DNA from: CAYVHU01 sp964451415
Lineage (GTDB): Bacteria; Pseudomonadota; Alphaproteobacteria; Rhodospirillales; Magnetovibrionaceae
Length of the DNA stretch: 64,000 nucleotides
NCBI GenBank assembly: GCA_964451415.1
Contig: CAYVHU010000004.1
Location: forward strand, 122,844 to 186,843
Direction: 5' to 3'
Position numbers and translations under genes: made by a program. Of the stretch, positions 53,631 through 61,546 are shown piece by piece; the first letter of the stretch is position 1; each line of letters opens with the position of its first letter. The notes below the pieces were generated by a model that saw only the letters and a list, made by a program, of their open reading frames with translations, made no database searches and was not told the DNA's origin.

Positions 53631-54142
53631 GAAATACGCTTTTACAACGCCTGGATATGATGACCCGCGCGACGACGCCCGTTCTCATAACACTGTTTTT
53701 GGTGGTTTTGGCGCAAATTCCCCTGCATATACCGGGGTTTTCCGAGGTCGCGCCTATTTTGCCGCTGATGGCGGTTTACCACTGGACCCTTTATCGGCCC
53801 GACCTGCTTCCCGTGGTGGCGGTCTTTTTCACAGGGCTGCTGCACGACGCGCTCAGCGGCATGCCTTTTGGCCTCAGTGCCGCGGTGTTTGTGCTGGTTC
53901 ACTTGGCGGTTTTGAGCCAGCAAACTTTTTTTCAAGGCCGTTCCTTTTTAATCGTCTGGTTGGGTTTTGCCCTGGTGGCGGCCGGCGCTGTTGTTTTGAC
54001 CTGGCTTTTGAATGCCCTCTTTTTTGCCGCCATCGCGCCGGTGCAGGCCGTTTTCGTGCAATATGCCGTTACGGTGGGGGTGTTTCCGCTGCTCGCCTGG
54101 CTGATGTCGATGTGGAAGCGCGCCATGTTGGCGCAGGTTTAG
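53627..54142 (+). CDS. mreD: Rod shape-determining protein MreD
   Basis: A 171-residue protein with about five membrane helices (ITLFLVVLAQIPLHIPGF, PILPLMAVYHWTLYRPDLLPVVAVFFTGLLHDALSGMPFGLSAAVFVLVHL). The PDLLP...GLLxDALSGxPFG pattern is the MreD signature. It overlaps mreC by 4 bp. Confidence 0.92.
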   Translation: MRNTLLQRLDMMTRATTPVLITLFLVVLAQIPLHIPGFSEVAPILPLMAVYHWTLYRPDLLPVVAVFFTGLLHDALSGMPFGLSAAVFVLVHLAVLSQQTFFQGRSFLIVWLGFALVAAGAVVLTWLLNALFFAAIAPVQAVFVQYAVTVGVFPLLAWLMSMWKRAMLAQV

Positions 54143-54155
54143 GAGCCGGAGCCTC

Positions 54156-56039
54156 ATGCATCGCGATTCCGAACGTCACAAGTTGTTTTCCCGCCGTGCG
54201 ATTATACTTGGCGGGGGCAGTGCCGCACTGCTGTCCGTCTTGGTTGCGCGGATGTATTACCTGCAAGTGGTCGAGTCCGCGCGTTACGTGACATTGGCCA
54301 ACGAAAACCGCATCAACTTCCGCCTGTTGGCACCGCCGCGCGGCCCCATCGTCGATCGTACGGGGGTGTTTATGGCGGATAATCGACAAAATTATCGTGT
54401 CATCATCGTTCCGGAGCAAGCCGGAGATGTGGAACACACCTTGAATTTGCTGTCCTTGATCGTTCCCTTGAGTGCCGGGGACCGGCGGCGCATTCGCCGT
54501 GAAGTGAAACGCAAGCGGGCGTTTGTGCCGATTACCGTGCGGGAAAACCTGACGTGGTCGGAGGTCGCGCGCATCGAAGTCAATACCCCGGATTTGCCGG
54601 GTGTGCAGATCGATGTCGGGCAAACCCGTTACTATGCCGACGGTCTTGAAGTGGCGCATGTGCTGGGTTACGTGGCGGCCGTTTCCGGCAAGGACATAAC
54701 GGACGATCCGTTGTTGGAATTGCCCGGATTTCGCATCGGCAAGGCTGGGGTTGAAAAGGTCTATGATTTGGCGTTACGCGGCAAGGGCGGCTCGTCGCAA
54801 GTCGAAGTCAATGCCCTTGGTCGCGTGATTCGCGAACTGGATCGCCGGGAGGGCCAGCCCGGTGTGAAGCTGCGCCTGACCATCGATATGGCGTTGCAGA
54901 GTTTTATTGTCAAACGTCTGAGAGATCGAAGCGCCTCGTGTGTTGTCGTGGACGTCCATTCAGGCGAAGTGATCGCCCTGGCCTCCACGCCGACGTTCGA
55001 TCCCAATGCGTTCAATACCGGGCTCTCCCAGGCGGAATGGGAATCTCTGGTCAGCAATCCCAGGGCTCCGTTGATCGACAAGGCCATTTCCGGGCAATAC
55101 GCACCCGGCTCGACGTTCAAGGTTGCGGTGGGCCTGGCGGCGTTGGATAAGGGCGCGATCACGCCCGATACGACCGTGTTCTGTACGGGTTCGATAAAGC
55201 TCGGTAATGAGGTGTTCCATTGTTGGAAACGCGGCGGTCATGGGCGGATGAACCTACAAAGCGCGTTACAACAATCGTGCGACGTTTATTTTTACGAGGC
55301 GGCGCGGCGCACCGGTATCGAACGCATCGGGGCCATGGCGCGTCGTTTGGGACTTGGCAGCCTTTCCGGCGTGGACCTGCCGGGAGAAAAAAGCGGTTTG
55401 ATTCCGACTAAGAAATGGAAGATGGGCGCGATCGGCACGCCGTGGCAGTTGGGCGAGACGCTGATTGCAGGGATCGGGCAGGGGTATATCTTGACGACGC
55501 CATTGCAATTGGCGGTGATGGCGGCGCGCATCGCAAACGGGGGACGCGCCATCAAGCCCAGGCTGACGCTGGATCATGTTTCGGATACGAGCGTTACGCC
55601 CTGGCCGTCGAGGGAAGCCGGGTCCTTGGGGATCAATCCGCAGCATTTGGCCATGATACAAACCGGTATGCAAAGCGTGGTCAATACGCCGCGAGGAACG
55701 GCGTACCGTTCGCGCATCAGGGATGATCGCATGCGCATGGCGGGTAAGACGGGGACCGTTCAGGTGCGGCGCATTTCCAAACTGGAACGAGAAACCGGCA
55801 TCTTGAAAAACAAGGATGTTCCGTGGAAGGATCGCGATCATGCCCTGTTTATAGCCTACGCCCCTTACGACAACCCGCGTTTCGCCATCAGCGTGGTGGT
55901 TGAGCACGGCGGCGGCGGTTCCAGTACGGCCGCGCCCATCGCGCGCGATGTCCTGACGAAGGCGCAACGTCTGGCTGAAAAGTATCCCGATCCCTCGCAG
56001 CGATCTGGACCTTCGTCCCGGGGTCGCAAAAAGACCTGA
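54156..56039 (+). CDS. mrdA: Penicillin-binding protein 2 (MrdA)
   Basis: A 627-residue transpeptidase of the elongasome. A short cytoplasmic start and membrane helix (RAIILGGGSAALLSVLVARMYYL) precede the pedestal domain (NRINFRLLAPPRGPIVDRTG). The transpeptidase has the SxxK at APGSTFK (Ser319), an SxN-type motif (QQSCDVYFYEAARR region) and MAGKTGTVQ. It cross-links lateral wall peptidoglycan with RodA, whose gene starts 1 bp after this stop. Confidence 0.96.
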   Translation: MHRDSERHKLFSRRAIILGGGSAALLSVLVARMYYLQVVESARYVTLANENRINFRLLAPPRGPIVDRTGVFMADNRQNYRVIIVPEQAGDVEHTLNLLSLIVPLSAGDRRRIRREVKRKRAFVPITVRENLTWSEVARIEVNTPDLPGVQIDVGQTRYYADGLEVAHVLGYVAAVSGKDITDDPLLELPGFRIGKAGVEKVYDLALRGKGGSSQVEVNALGRVIRELDRREGQPGVKLRLTIDMALQSFIVKRLRDRSASCVVVDVHSGEVIALASTPTFDPNAFNTGLSQAEWESLVSNPRAPLIDKAISGQYAPGSTFKVAVGLAALDKGAITPDTTVFCTGSIKLGNEVFHCWKRGGHGRMNLQSALQQSCDVYFYEAARRTGIERIGAMARRLGLGSLSGVDLPGEKSGLIPTKKWKMGAIGTPWQLGETLIAGIGQGYILTTPLQLAVMAARIANGGRAIKPRLTLDHVSDTSVTPWPSREAGSLGINPQHLAMIQTGMQSVVNTPRGTAYRSRIRDDRMRMAGKTGTVQVRRISKLERETGILKNKDVPWKDRDHALFIAYAPYDNPRFAISVVVEHGGGGSSTAAPIARDVLTKAQRLAEKYPDPSQRSGPSSRGRKKT

Positions 56040-56040
56040 C

Positions 56041-57198
56041 ATGATGTACAGCCCCGGACAATTTTCGCAGCGCAAAATGTCGCTTGGACGTAAATTCCTG
56101 CACATGCATTGGCCTTTTGTCATTGTGGTGTGTGTGATCGCCACCATTGGTTTCGCCATGCTCTACAGTGCTGCGGGTGGTAAAATGGATCCTTGGGCTT
56201 CGCGACAAATGGTCCGCTTTGCCATAGGATTGGTGGTCATGACCATGGTGGCCTTGACCGATATCCGGTTGTGGCTGCGCTATGCGTATGCCTTTTACTT
56301 TCTGGTTCTGGCGTTGTTGATTGCGGTTGAAATCGCCGGATTCGTTGGCATGGGCGCGCGGCGCTGGATTAGTCTCGGCGTTTTCAACGTGCAACCGTCG
56401 GAGTTGATGAAAGTGGCCATGGTGCTGGCTTTGGCGCGCTATTTTCACGGTGGCAGCATTTCGGATGTCGGGCGGCCCCTTTATTTGTTGGCGCCCGCGG
56501 CCATGGTGGGGGTGCCGGCGGTGTTGATTGTGCGCCAGCCGGACCTTGGAACAACCTTGATGCTGGTTTTGGCAAGCCTCACGATTTTCTTTGCTGCCGG
56601 GGTGAGGATTTGGAAATTTGTCACCTTGGGAATTCTTGGGCTGGCCAGTGCGCCGGTGCTCTGGTTCACGGTGTTGCGCACGTACCAGAAACAACGCATC
56701 CTCACGTTCCTCAATCCCGAGCGCGATACTTTAGGGGCGGGGTATCACATTATTCAGTCCAAGATTGCGCTTGGCTCGGGCGGTCTTTTTGGCAAGGGAT
56801 TCATGCAAGGGACGCAAAGCAATTTGAATTTCTTGCCGGAAAAACAGACGGATTTCATCTTTACCATGTTGGCGGAAGAATGGGGCCTCGTCGGGGGATT
56901 GACGCTGCTGGCGCTTTATGCGCTTTTGCTGGTGTATGGGTTTAGCATCGCCATGTCGTCTCGCAACCACTTTGGGCGGTTGGTCGGAATCGGGGTGACG
57001 ATGACGTTTTTCTTGTACCTTTTCATCAATATCGCCATGGTCATGGGGTTGATTCCCGTGGTCGGCGTTCCCTTGCCGCTGGTGTCCTACGGGGGGACGG
57101 CGCTCTTAACCATTTTGTTCGGCTTTGGTTTGTTGATGAGCGTGCACATCCACCGTGACGTAACCATCGGCCGGCGCGACGGCGGCGATGGGTTTTAA
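56041..57198 (+). CDS. rodA: Rod shape-determining protein RodA
   Basis: A 385-residue SEDS-family glycan polymerase with about ten membrane helices. The characteristic segments RRWISLGVFNVQPSELMKVAMVLALARYF, RQPDLGTTLMLVLASLTIFFAAG, LPEKQTDFIFTMLAEEWGLVGG and VGVPLPLVSYGGTALLTILFGFGLLMSV are intact. It is the last recognisable gene of the rod cluster and the last clear core gene in the window. Confidence 0.96.
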   Translation: MMYSPGQFSQRKMSLGRKFLHMHWPFVIVVCVIATIGFAMLYSAAGGKMDPWASRQMVRFAIGLVVMTMVALTDIRLWLRYAYAFYFLVLALLIAVEIAGFVGMGARRWISLGVFNVQPSELMKVAMVLALARYFHGGSISDVGRPLYLLAPAAMVGVPAVLIVRQPDLGTTLMLVLASLTIFFAAGVRIWKFVTLGILGLASAPVLWFTVLRTYQKQRILTFLNPERDTLGAGYHIIQSKIALGSGGLFGKGFMQGTQSNLNFLPEKQTDFIFTMLAEEWGLVGGLTLLALYALLLVYGFSIAMSSRNHFGRLVGIGVTMTFFLYLFINIAMVMGLIPVVGVPLPLVSYGGTALLTILFGFGLLMSVHIHRDVTIGRRDGGDGF

Positions 57199-57327
57199 GC
57201 CCCAAATGCCCCCCTGTCCTGAAGACAGCGCTGCCGAACTCAAGCGGTTGCTTGACGAGGAAAATGTCGCCTACGAAGCCCATGAACGCGCGCCATAACA
57301 CAGAAATACCGGCGCAACCAAGATGAG

Positions 57328-57573
57328 ATGTTGGAAACGTTCAAGGCCTTCGGAACAAGAGCATGCGTCCACGCGGTGCCCAAGGATGCAGCACGCTGGT
57401 TCTTCAAAGATCACCACACGTGGCTGTCGAAGAAATTTTTTCGTCCCCGCATAACCGAAACCGAAGTCGCAACCATCGAAACACGCCAGGAAAACCTGCG
57501 TATCGCTGAAGAGGCCTATGATGCACTCCAACGCCAGGCCCTGGGACTGTCACCTTTAGTGCGGAGGCCATAA
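57328..57573 (+). CDS. Small hypothetical protein (81 aa)
   Basis: Charged and aromatic-rich (AARWFFKDHHTWLSKKFFRPRITETEVATIETRQENLRIAEEAYDALQRQ), probably helical; no family recognised. There is no good ribosome site. The preceding bases 57213-57297 also encode a short plausible peptide ending EENVAYEAHERAP, so this may be the damaged remains of one or two genes at the island border. Confidence 0.35.
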   Translation: MLETFKAFGTRACVHAVPKDAARWFFKDHHTWLSKKFFRPRITETEVATIETRQENLRIAEEAYDALQRQALGLSPLVRRP

Positions 57574-57580
57574 CCCCATA

Positions 57581-57632
57581 TATAGGTGTTTATGGGTGTC
57601 ATTGCGGGTAGACTTATGGGTGAATATGGGTG
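57581..57632 (+). promoter_or_regulatory. Phased octamer repeats ahead of the Fic gene
   Basis: TATAGGTG (57581) and TATGGGTG (57591, 57615, 57625) form two pairs, each pair 10 bp apart, with 34 bp between pairs; a degenerate TATGGTTGG follows at 57637. The arrangement looks like binding sites on one DNA face, 26 bp before the Fic start codon. Confidence 0.6.
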
Positions 57633-57657
57633 TATTTATGGTTGGTGAGGGGTGAAT

Positions 57658-58707
57658 ATGATCAAAACCGACACCATTCAGATCACGCCCGAGCTTTTGA
57701 CGTTGATTGCCGAGATCGACGAATTCAAGGGCGCATGGCGCGCCCTTGGCACCTTGGCCCCGGAACGCTTGAAGGCGTTACGCCGCGTCGCCACCATTGA
57801 AAGCATCGGCTCATCGACCCGCATCGAAGGCAGCAAACTGTCCGACCGCGACGTTGAGCGCCTGCTTGCCAACCTTGAAATCAAATCCTTCACCAGCCGC
57901 GACGCGCAAGAGGTTGCGGGATATGCCGAGCTCATGGAAACCGTTTTCCAGGCCTGGAATGACATTCCCCTCACCGAAAATCACATCAAACAGCTTCATC
58001 GCGACCTTTTGCGCTACAGCGCGAAGGACGACCGCCACCGGGGCGAATACAAAACCGTCTCCAACAGTGTCGCCGCCTTCGATGAAGACGGCCAACAAAT
58101 CGGCATCGTGTTTGAAACGGCTTCGCCGTTCGACACGCCGCGCCTGATGGCCGAGCTTGTCGGCTGGCTGAAGGATGCCCGCGAACTTGGCCGCACTCAC
58201 CCGTTACTGATTGTCGCCGTGTTTGTCGTGGTGTTTTTGGAAATCCATCCCTTCCAGGACGGCAATGGCCGTTTGAGCCGCGTGCTCACCACCTTGCTCT
58301 TGTTACAAGCGGGCTATGCTTATGTGCCTTACAGCTCGCTTGAAAGCGTCATCGAGAACAGCAAGGAAAACTACTATCTGGCCTTGCGCCAGACGCAAGG
58401 AACGATCCGCACCGGCGCGCCGGACTGGCAGCCGTGGCTTGTGTTTTTCATGCGCGCCGTGCAGCAACAAAAACGCCGCCTTGTCGCCAAGGTGGAGACA
58501 GAAAAACTGCTCACGGCCACATTACCCGAACTTGCCGTGCAGATCATCGACCACACAAGACAACATGGCCGGATCACCATGGGCGACATGATCCGCATCA
58601 CCGGTGCCAGCCGCAACACGCTCAAGGAACATTTCAAACGGTTGGTAGCGCAAGGACACCTTATCCGGCACGGAACGGGTAAGGGGACATGGTATACGTT
58701 GATATGA
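57658..58707 (+). CDS. Fic-domain protein with inhibitory helix and C-terminal winged helix
   Basis: A 349-residue protein. The Fic core has the full motif HPFQDGNGRLSR (His197), so it should transfer AMP or a related group to protein hydroxyls. An N-terminal inhibitory motif, S53-x3-E57-G58 in SSTRIEGS, marks a class II, self-inhibited enzyme. The C-terminal ~75 residues are a helix-turn-helix (GRITMGDMIRITGASRNTLKEHFKRLVAQGHLI), so it may bind its own promoter repeats. Start at ATG 57658 with GAGGGG 5 bp ahead; a GTG two codons upstream overlaps that site. Confidence 0.9.
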   Translation: MIKTDTIQITPELLTLIAEIDEFKGAWRALGTLAPERLKALRRVATIESIGSSTRIEGSKLSDRDVERLLANLEIKSFTSRDAQEVAGYAELMETVFQAWNDIPLTENHIKQLHRDLLRYSAKDDRHRGEYKTVSNSVAAFDEDGQQIGIVFETASPFDTPRLMAELVGWLKDARELGRTHPLLIVAVFVVVFLEIHPFQDGNGRLSRVLTTLLLLQAGYAYVPYSSLESVIENSKENYYLALRQTQGTIRTGAPDWQPWLVFFMRAVQQQKRRLVAKVETEKLLTATLPELAVQIIDHTRQHGRITMGDMIRITGASRNTLKEHFKRLVAQGHLIRHGTGKGTWYTLI

Positions 58708-58738
58708 TGGCAGCACCAACTGCCCAGCCTTACCGTTA

Positions 58739-59710
58739 TTAGTGCTCATCAACTTGAGAGGCAAAATTCAAGTGACCATTTATTTTACTCAGATCGCTTT
58801 CCTTGATTTTTCCATTTTTTAATAAATGCCGATATGCTCGAATACGGTTGCGATAACCCTTAGTTAATCGCACCTTATCTCCATGCACCAATAAGCCATG
58901 GACTTTAAGCCTCTTGGGCAACTGAGATAATTGTTCCTTCCGTTCGGATAAAGTCCAACCATCATCAGTAATTACTGATTTGATTTGCGTCTGCACCTCT
59001 TGGGTAATCACCCTAGGCCCTGAAAAGACAATGTCATCTGCGTATCGCGTAAACACAAATTTATTGTCCGTCGCAATTGCAGCTAATTGTTGATCAATAT
59101 TTTTCAGCACGATATTAGAGAGCACCGGACTTGTTGGCGCCCCCTGAACCAAGTGGCCATTCAGACAGCAAAGGCCCGACAAAATATCAATGCTTTCTGC
59201 GTCCGCATATCCCACAGAACGTAAAGCAGCACGAATGCGTTCTCTGGAAACAGACGGAAAGAAATTCTCTATATCGACGGAGTAAACCCATTCGGCAGAA
59301 AGGTGCTTTTCAGCAGCATCAATATGGGACCTGCCAGGAACAAAACCAAACACGCAATCATTAGGTTCCCACACGCTTTGAATATGATGACTTAGCCATT
59401 TCTGGATCGCCTTTAGAGCAACTCGAGGAGCCTCTATAATTCGAGGTGCATTGCCAGCCCCTTTGGGGATAGGGAAACGTCGATAATGACACTGCGTACG
59501 ATTTATTAGCGACCAAACAAATCCCGGGTTGTAACCAAACATAACGGCCAGCGCATCTTGAGACGTCACTGGCGGCAATCCGAGCGCATCTAGGCGACGC
59601 ATCTCGTCTATCTTTTCGGGTGGACACTCACTGCCCATAGCTACAATGAGTTCAGATAGCTCTTCAAACAGAAAGTATCTTGAATCAAGTTGAAGTTGTG
59701 GGAGCCTCAT
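58739..59710 (-). CDS. Retron-type reverse transcriptase
   Basis: A 323-residue RT with no extra domain. The catalytic residues are Asp146 (YSVDIENFFPSV) and Asp225/Asp226 in TRYADDIVFS. The QGAPTSPVLSN motif is at 189-199. The two retron-linked regions are present in variant form: DAAEKH at 131-136 for the X motif NAxxH, and KVHGLLV at 269-275 for the Y motif VTGL. The fingers start at YRRFPIPKGAGNAPRIIEAP. It should copy the structured RNA just upstream into msDNA. The ATG at 59710 has AGAGGA 12 bp upstream, a long spacing, and lies in the proposed a2 segment. Low GC compared with the core genes. Confidence 0.88.
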   Translation of the reverse strand: MRLPQLQLDSRYFLFEELSELIVAMGSECPPEKIDEMRRLDALGLPPVTSQDALAVMFGYNPGFVWSLINRTQCHYRRFPIPKGAGNAPRIIEAPRVALKAIQKWLSHHIQSVWEPNDCVFGFVPGRSHIDAAEKHLSAEWVYSVDIENFFPSVSRERIRAALRSVGYADAESIDILSGLCCLNGHLVQGAPTSPVLSNIVLKNIDQQLAAIATDNKFVFTRYADDIVFSGPRVITQEVQTQIKSVITDDGWTLSERKEQLSQLPKRLKVHGLLVHGDKVRLTKGYRNRIRAYRHLLKNGKIKESDLSKINGHLNFASQVDEH

Positions 59711-59845
59711 TTAGCAAAGATTCCTCTTTCATGAGCACCGGCTTGTTGGGCGGTGATTCGAAGGAGCACCGGCCAACAAGCCGGCGCCTTCTGTTCTTGA
59801 TCTTGGCATATGAGCGTGATGCACACTCGCGCCTGAGACTCCCAC
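59698..59845 (-). ncRNA. Candidate retron msr-msd RNA
   Basis: Read on the minus strand, a1 GTGGGAGTCTCA (59845-59834) pairs with a2 TGAGGCTCCCAC (59709-59698) over 12 nt with one G-U. Just inside a1 is GGCGCG, which could hold the branching G, then a small msr stem GAGTGTG-CAT-CACGCTC (59828-59812). The msd candidate is a 21-bp hairpin, arms 59787-59767 and 59755-59735, with one mismatch and one G-U around loop CTCCTTCGAAT. The order a1, msr stem, long msd hairpin, a2, RT is the retron order. The a2 segment overlaps the RT start codon. Folding was done by eye. Confidence 0.72.
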
Positions 59846-59855
59846 GATACTTATG

Positions 59856-60584
59856 CTATGGGCGACGCCTTACAAGATCAAGTGCCCTTGAAATATCAGG
59901 GCTTCTTCTATTTTTTGCCGTGCCGAGCGATTTAAGCCCATCAAGGGTCAATATAAATTGACCATTTTTGCGTCTCAAAATGACCCCAAACTTTCTGAGA
60001 CTATCCAACATTTTAGAAAGCCACTCAATATTCGGAATGTGAAAGCCTCGCTCGGTCAGAACGGTTTGCAGCTCTTGAAGCGTCACAGGTGACTTCAATC
60101 GAATTGCGTTAAGACAAGCAGTCCGTGTCGGAACGTTTTCAGAAGATGTAATCCTCACCGCTTCGAGCTGGATATCCATAACCTGAAGAAGTTCTTCCGT
60201 TTTGGATGTCAGAGCATCTTCCTCTGCATTTGTGAGCACCTTTTTGGGCTCGACCCAGACCGTTATGCTTTTGTCATTATAAGATACAAATGCGTTCCTA
60301 ACGATGTCGGGAAAAAACCTAAACAGAGCTGTCTTAACACTACCTTGCACATCCTCGCGATCATTCTCCACAAGCACGAATGCAACCTGCCAGCCTTTCT
60401 GCTCAAAGCTTTCTGACAATCGGCGCAGCTTGTAATTTGATGGCCGTTGCGCCCCTTTTTTATCGCGAGAGACGTTCACGAATGCATAAAACTTTTTACC
60501 TTCACTTAAATCTCGAACAAGGTCTCCGACAAGAACAATCTTAGATGCCGCCAACTCATCTGAGATATCGGTTTCATCAGACAT
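59856..60584 (-). CDS. Retron-associated winged-helix protein, unknown family
   Basis: A 242-residue soluble protein. The N-terminal ~135 residues look like an alpha/beta domain (KIVLVGDLVRDLSEGKKFYAFVNVSRDKKG, then GWQVAFVLVENDREDVQGSVKTALFRFFPD). The C-terminal ~80 residues read as a winged helix (LNAIRLKSPVTLQELQTVLTERGFHIPNIEWLSKMLDSLRKFGVILRRKNGQFILTLDGLKSLG). I do not recognise the family. Start at ATG 60584 with GGAGG 7 bp ahead; it overlaps the HEPN-like gene by 8 bp. Its stop lies 11 bp before the proposed a1 segment, so the RNA, this gene and the RT are tightly linked. Confidence 0.78.
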   Translation of the reverse strand: MSDETDISDELAASKIVLVGDLVRDLSEGKKFYAFVNVSRDKKGAQRPSNYKLRRLSESFEQKGWQVAFVLVENDREDVQGSVKTALFRFFPDIVRNAFVSYNDKSITVWVEPKKVLTNAEEDALTSKTEELLQVMDIQLEAVRITSSENVPTRTACLNAIRLKSPVTLQELQTVLTERGFHIPNIEWLSKMLDSLRKFGVILRRKNGQFILTLDGLKSLGTAKNRRSPDISRALDLVRRRP

Positions 60585-61155
60585 CAATCTGCCTCCATGC
60601 TTCCCAAATGCTCGTCGTCCACGTTTGAACAGAACCGTTCCATTCATGCGCCTCCGTTATTTCAATGCTTTTGAGAGAGAACCGTTCCGCTGAAGTGAAA
60701 TTCACGGCTTCAGATGGCTCATAGTCCGCCACAATCCTAGCCGCATAAGCACGTTCCATTACGTTGGCGAGTTCAGCTGCCGCGTGAATTCCACTTTCTA
60801 ATTTAGATATCAGAACAGAATCACTATTCTTTCTTGCACGTGACTTTGCCGTTCTGAACTTCTTGGTGATCGTAGTTTTCAGGAGCGTCGGGCAACCTTT
60901 GTGTGTGGGTCGGTCCCAGTTAGCATTTAGCTTAACAAGCATGCTTCGAACGGCAAGAAACACCGCGTAGTAATAACGGTTATAAGCAGAGCGGGCGAAC
61001 AGGTCACGCTCCGTACCTGCTTTCTTTTTTGCTTCCACCTGAAGGTGATGACCAACTTTTTGCATTGGCTTTTCAAGGTTACCAATTGATTTACAACCGC
61101 CATCTGTGCTGACGGTAACTATAAAAAGGGAAAACCATATGCTGGCGCATCTCAT
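60577..61155 (-). CDS. HEPN-like domain protein, retron-associated
   Basis: About 190 residues. ARSAYNRYYYAVFLAVRSMLVKLNANW followed by THKGCPTLL, and later ANVMERAYAARIVADYEPSEAVNFTS, fits the HEPN pattern of an AYxxYYAxFxAxR helix, a TH turn and a final RxxADY helix. The canonical RNase motif R-x4-6-H is not visible, so catalytic activity is uncertain. Start is unclear: ATG 61155 is listed; ATG 61065 (MQKVGHHLQVEAKKK) would give 162 residues and a cleaner N-terminus. It is the first gene of the three-gene operon. Confidence 0.72.
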   Translation of the reverse strand: MRCASIWFSLFIVTVSTDGGCKSIGNLEKPMQKVGHHLQVEAKKKAGTERDLFARSAYNRYYYAVFLAVRSMLVKLNANWDRPTHKGCPTLLKTTITKKFRTAKSRARKNSDSVLISKLESGIHAAAELANVMERAYAARIVADYEPSEAVNFTSAERFSLKSIEITEAHEWNGSVQTWTTSIWEAWRQIDV

Positions 61156-61383
61156 TTTATTTAACGAAATTCTATTACCCGCAACACGGTAGCACAACCA
61201 TATGAAATCTTTAGCACTAAAAGCAAATTCCGTTTAAAGGGGCTGACATCACGTTTATTACGAAACGGAGGCTTACCACAGCACCCGTAACTATCAGAGA
61301 ACACCTAACAATCTTAATCCTGGCCTCAATATGCCGATGTCTCTTTATATTTTCTGACTGTATTTTCTGGAAAAACCCGCATG

Positions 61384-61451
61384 TTGGCCTGAGTGGGCCT
61401 GAGTTGGCCCATCTTGGCCGAAATTGGCCTTATCTTGGCTTATTCTTGGCC
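61384..61451. repeat. 10-bp phased TTGGCC array
   Basis: TTGGCC or a one-base variant begins at 61384, 61394 (TGGGCC), 61404, 61414, 61424, 61434 (TTGGCT) and, after 12 bp, 61446. The intervening 4 bp vary (TGAG, TGAG, CATC, GAAA, TTAT). The strict 10-bp step puts every copy on the same face of the helix. Confidence 0.9.
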
Positions 61452-61473
61452 TGTCGTAAGTGGGGCAGGATAT

Positions 61474-61492
61474 GTAAGGTATAACACCTTAC
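61474..61492. promoter_or_regulatory. Operator-like inverted repeat
   Basis: GTAAGGT and ACCTTAC are exact inverse complements separated by ATAAC. The half-site shares AAGGTATA with the palindrome at 62256-62280, so one regulator may bind both. Confidence 0.5.
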
Positions 61493-61546
61493 GCTTGCCC
61501 ATCTTCGAGATGGGGCCTTATTCGCCCTCTGGGGCTCAACAAAATC

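Larger units (their letters stand above)
61156..61546. other. Regulatory region upstream of the retron operon
   Basis: No gene is visible in these 391 bp. They hold the phased TTGGCC array (61384-61451), an operator-like inverted repeat (61474-61492) and the AT-rich stretch where the operon's promoter should lie. Confidence 0.55.

Noticed and set aside
59796..59882. 10-nt inverted repeat CTTGATCTTG/CAAGATCAAG as the retron a1/a2 pair
   Set aside because: It encloses only 67 nt and leaves the long msd hairpin outside, and one arm lies inside the winged-helix gene; the 59834-59845 with 59698-59709 pair gives the correct retron order. It may still be a local structure.
61384..61451. CRISPR array
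   Set aside because: The unit is 10 bp with only 6 conserved bases; there are no repeat/spacer lengths of 25-40 bp and no cas genes in the window.
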